Positions 7,129-9,363 of a stretch of 9,363 bases of DNA are shown piece by piece (within the stretch, counting starts at the first letter, position 1; each line of letters begins with the position of its first letter). Origin of the DNA: Actinomycetes bacterium (GTDB taxonomy: Bacteria > Actinomycetota > Acidimicrobiia > Acidimicrobiales > Acidimicrobiaceae). Location of the stretch: NCBI GenBank assembly GCA_021819025.1, contig JAKASN010000036.1, positions 1 to 9,363 on the forward strand, read 5' to 3'. The notes beneath the pieces were generated by a model, which saw only the letters and a list, made by a program, of their open reading frames with translations, was not told where the DNA came from and searched no databases. The position numbers and the translations under genes are program-made.

Positions 7129-8054
7129 TAGTCGGCCCCCTGTATCCTAAGCCTCGGATCGACAACTCCGTAAAGGAGATCCACCGCCAAATTAGCCAGA
7201 ATATAGATCGTGGCCGCGAAGAGAACCACCGCTTCGACGACCGGAAAATCCAAACTTTGAACAGCTTGGACGGTAAGCAGTCCAACGCCGGGCCATGCAA
7301 AGATTGTCTCGGTGATAACCGCACCACCAAGTAGGTTGGCTGTTTCCATGCCCAGGATCGTGAGTACCGGGAGAAATGCGTTGCGAAACACGTGTCGTAT
7401 GAGCACGCGAGGCATCGAGGCTCCCTTAGCCTTAGCCGTGCGCACATACTCCCGGTTCAGGTGCTCAAGAAATGACCCTCGCACCATACGAGCAACTGTG
7501 GCCAGCGAAATGGAACCCAACGTCACTGAAGGTAGAATCAATGCCCTCAGACCCCCTTGACCTGACGAGGGAAATATATGCCAGTGCACTGCAAAAATCA
7601 GAATCAAGAGAATTCCCGACCAAAACGCCGGCATGCTTTGTCCCACGAGAATGACGGGCATCAGTACGCGCTCAACCCATTTACCCCTATAAACAGCGGA
7701 GAGAATCCCAATCGGTATAGCCAAAGCAAGCGCGAATACAAGTGCCCCAGCGGCGAGTTCCACAGTATTGGGAAAACGAGAAAGGACGATATTAAGGGCG
7801 GGCTGGTTCTGGACAAAGGAGTACCCGAAATTCCCGTGGATAGCATTTAGGAGAAACGAACCGTACTGATCTACCAATGGGCGGTCTAGTCCTAGCTGAT
7901 GGCTCAACCGAGCAATATCAGCGGCACTAGCATTCTGCGGAACGAGCAGGCGAACCGGGTTACCGGCAGTATGCACCGCGAAGAAGACCACGGTTAACAC
8001 GCCAAGCAGTGCAACAACTGCCTGCACCAGCCTACTGAGGATAAACCGTATCAA
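7128..8054 (-). CDS. Peptide-type ABC importer permease, DppB-like
   Basis: A 308-residue inner-membrane permease. The first helix is at about 9-29, directly after the family's usual start (MIRFILSRLVQ). Further helices lie near 99-121, 131-153, 171-190, 228-249 and 274-296. The NFGYSF stretch (75-80) and the EAA loop (about 203-222, YVRTAKAKGASMPRVLIRHV) are in the expected places, and DPRLR near the C-terminus (299-303) is typical. The start codon is TTG. It is preferred because no ATG or GTG gives the standard N-terminus, and AAGAGG lies 11 bases upstream. That TTG overlaps the stop of a 48-codon reading frame (TTGA). The stop overlaps the ATG of the second permease (TAATG). Substrate specificity would normally be set by a binding protein, and none is encoded in this window. 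Confidence 0.94.
   Translation of the reverse strand: MIRFILSRLVQAVVALLGVLTVVFFAVHTAGNPVRLLVPQNASAADIARLSHQLGLDRPLVDQYGSFLLNAIHGNFGYSFVQNQPALNIVLSRFPNTVELAAGALVFALALAIPIGILSAVYRGKWVERVLMPVILVGQSMPAFWSGILLILIFAVHWHIFPSSGQGGLRALILPSVTLGSISLATVARMVRGSFLEHLNREYVRTAKAKGASMPRVLIRHVFRNAFLPVLTILGMETANLLGGAVITETIFAWPGVGLLTVQAVQSLDFPVVEAVVLFAATIYILANLAVDLLYGVVDPRLRIQGAD
7136..7141 (-). promoter_or_regulatory. Ribosome binding site of the DppC-like gene
   Basis: AGGGGG lies 7 bases before the ATG at 7128, within the last codons of the DppB-like gene. It is a strong match at normal spacing. Confidence 0.65.
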
Positions 8055-8197
8055 AGATTGACCAACCTCTTCTTTGTCGCCCTAATCAATAGCGAACCGG
8101 TCGATGGATGACCGAGTCCGACACTCCAAGACAAATCGCGCTCTGCAAACGCCACCCGAGCGAATGCATCGCCAAAAAACGTTCCCCGCCGATTCAT
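8051..8197 (-). CDS. Possible 48-residue small protein, tightly coupled on both sides
   Basis: This frame fills what otherwise looks like a 139-base gap between the TTC38-like gene and the first permease. Its ATG (8195-8197) overlaps the upstream stop as ATGA. Its own TGA (8051-8053) overlaps the TTG start of the permease as TTGA. Four-base overlaps are the commonest junction in this operon, so the arrangement fits a real gene. The predicted protein begins MNRRGTFFGD and is basic (eight Arg/Lys against three Asp/Glu), with no membrane segment, cysteine pair or recognisable domain. There is no clear Shine-Dalgarno before its ATG, so translation would depend on coupling. It could instead be an untranslated or passively read spacer that carries ribosomes to the permease start. 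I do not recognise a family. Confidence 0.4.
   Translation of the reverse strand: MNRRGTFFGDAFARVAFAERDLSWSVGLGHPSTGSLLIRATKKRLVNL
8066..8071 (-). promoter_or_regulatory. Ribosome binding site for the TTG start of the DppB-like gene
   Basis: AAGAGG lies 11 bases before the TTG at 8054, slightly long but acceptable. It supports a non-ATG start for a protein whose N-terminus matches the family from that codon onward. Confidence 0.55.
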
Positions 8198-9363
8198 CTG
8201 CGTACGCCAGTCGCAAAAAGGGTGCGACGCTTGCGCCAATTACGACCAGCGCTTGCGAGCCTCAAGGTCGGTGACTCCCAGTTCGGTCGCGTCAAAATCC
8301 GTTCTCCGCGCAATGCCCTTGTGAGGTCCTCATCGCCTGCTGCTGCCGCAGCTACCATGGTCGTTTCGAAGATGACGTCCCGCTGTGCATGACTGCCGCC
8401 AAGTTCTGCAGATCTTTGCCGAATCGCCAAGAGCAGGTCCACCGCCTCTCTGAAATTACCCTCGGCGAAATGCACCAGACCATTACACAGAGGGACTCCC
8501 ACTTCAACGACGAGATCACTGTCATGGCTGTTGCCAATTCGAGATTTCATAGCATCGATCAAGCTTTGCGCAACCGAGACTCGCCCTCCCAAGAGCGCAC
8601 TCAATACCATGTGGACCTCATTGAAGACATATACGCCATCATCGAGAAAAGCCTGCGAATCGACCCAGAGGCGCGATCCCCGCTCCGATACATCTGCTCC
8701 GAGTAAGTACAGCCGCCACAATAACGAAGCCCGGTCTACGATGTCGTGCATTACAACTGGTCGCGTCCCGCATAGTTGCTGGTCGTAGATACGCTCGGCC
8801 CCATCGTAATCAGCCTCATCAAGGTGCAAAAGCGCGAGGTGCCACCACATATGAATATTGCTGGAACTTGTCACCCAATCGAGCTTGCTCTGCAACAGGA
8901 AGCTCATACCACCGGTCCGGTTACCAAGCATCTCGTACACGTGAGCGATTGAATGCCGAGCATACACATTCCTTGGATTCAACGAAAGAGCCTCCATACC
9001 TAAGCGCTCAGCCTCCTCGAAGCAATAATTCTCCTCGAGTCCAAACGACCTCATGGCCAAGAGATAACCATGTCCGGGAAGTTCTGATGACCACGAGAGA
9101 AACACCCGGTTGATGCAGTCACGAAGGTTAACAGAGTCGCCGACGAATAGATACAAATCTTGGACAACTTTCGCCGCCAGGAGATCACGCGGGTGCGCCA
9201 GCAAGCAAGCTTCGAAATGGCCGATGGCACCGTGAAGATCGCCATCGGCCCACGCCAATGCCGCACTTAGATGGCAGCGCGTACGAAAATCTACGCGATC
9301 ACCGCTTTCGGACAAACCTTCTAGTAGGTCTCTGGCATCCCGCCTTGATCGACGCGTCATGGG
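8194..9363 (-). CDS. TTC38-like tetratricopeptide repeat protein, N-terminus beyond window
   Basis: The visible 388+ residues match the TTC38 family (human tetratricopeptide repeat protein 38 and its bacterial relatives), helical-repeat proteins of unknown biochemical role. Numbering from the Met at 9360, family hallmarks are FGLEE (106-110), ARHSIAHVYEM (134-144), HMWWHLALLHLD (170-181), IYD (191-193), ASLLWRLYLLG (211-221) and GGSHAQRD (321-328). The C-terminus looks complete and ends in TGA at 8194-8196. The frame stays open to the window edge, and the first visible residues align inside the family's repeat region. The Met at 9360 is therefore probably internal, with an estimated 60-90 residues missing upstream. 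No signal peptide or membrane segment is visible. It is the first gene seen of this operon and its stop overlaps the start of the small frame that follows. Its link to the importer is by position only. Confidence 0.88.
   Translation of the reverse strand, partial: PMTRRSRRDARDLLEGLSESGDRVDFRTRCHLSAALAWADGDLHGAIGHFEACLLAHPRDLLAAKVVQDLYLFVGDSVNLRDCINRVFLSWSSELPGHGYLLAMRSFGLEENYCFEEAERLGMEALSLNPRNVYARHSIAHVYEMLGNRTGGMSFLLQSKLDWVTSSSNIHMWWHLALLHLDEADYDGAERIYDQQLCGTRPVVMHDIVDRASLLWRLYLLGADVSERGSRLWVDSQAFLDDGVYVFNEVHMVLSALLGGRVSVAQSLIDAMKSRIGNSHDSDLVVEVGVPLCNGLVHFAEGNFREAVDLLLAIRQRSAELGGSHAQRDVIFETTMVAAAAAGDEDLTRALRGERILTRPNWESPTLRLASAGRNWRKRRTLFATGVRR

Noticed and set aside
6644..7150. 168-codon plus-strand frame opposite the DppC-like gene
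   Set aside because: Its Thr/Ile/Arg-rich composition mirrors the antisense of membrane-protein codons, and no family is recognised.
8160..8172. Near-palindrome GCGAATGCATCGC as an operator or terminator
   Set aside because: The arms are offset by one base, the site lies inside the possible small gene, and no T-run follows; likely chance.

Overview
The window looks like the inside of one long bacterial operon, read entirely from the minus strand. Transcription runs from high to low coordinates. The start of the operon lies beyond position 9363, and the downstream end may continue past position 1. Base composition is moderately GC-rich. The genes carry good Shine-Dalgarno sequences and the protein families suggest a Gram-negative heterotroph, most likely an alpha- or betaproteobacterium. 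That taxonomic guess is weak: there is no rRNA or other marker gene in the window.

In transcription order the window holds: (1) the C-terminal part of a TTC38-like tetratricopeptide protein (8194-9363, cut by the window edge); (2) a possible 48-residue small protein (8051-8197); (3) and (4) the two permeases of a DppB/DppC-type peptide/nickel ABC importer (7128-8054 and 6241-7128); (5) a short-chain dehydrogenase/reductase (5406-6221); (6) a CE4 polysaccharide-deacetylase-like hydrolase close to the HpPgdA/PuuE group (4564-5409); (7) and (8) the two ATPases of the importer, DppD- and DppF-type (3515-4567 and 2358-3515); (9) a penicillin-acylase-family Ntn hydrolase (43-2361). Neighbouring genes overlap by 4 bases (ATGA or TTGA) or 1 base (TAATG). 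The one real gap is 19 bases, between the second permease and the dehydrogenase. There is no intergenic stretch near 300 bases, and no tRNA, rRNA, CRISPR, transposon or strong terminator was seen.

The genes read as an import-and-degrade unit. A peptide-type ABC transporter brings in a small molecule. Three enzymes without visible export signals could then work on it in the cytoplasm: an N-terminal-nucleophile amide hydrolase, a metal-dependent deacetylase/amidohydrolase, and an NAD(P)-dependent alcohol/ketone oxidoreductase. Two of these enzymes sit between the permease pair and the ATPase pair, and the third follows directly, which argues that they serve the same substrate. No substrate-binding protein is encoded here; it should lie outside the window. 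The substrate is not identifiable from sequence. N-acylated amino acids or amino sugars, acyl-homoserine lactones, lipopeptides or beta-lactam-like amides are all possible.
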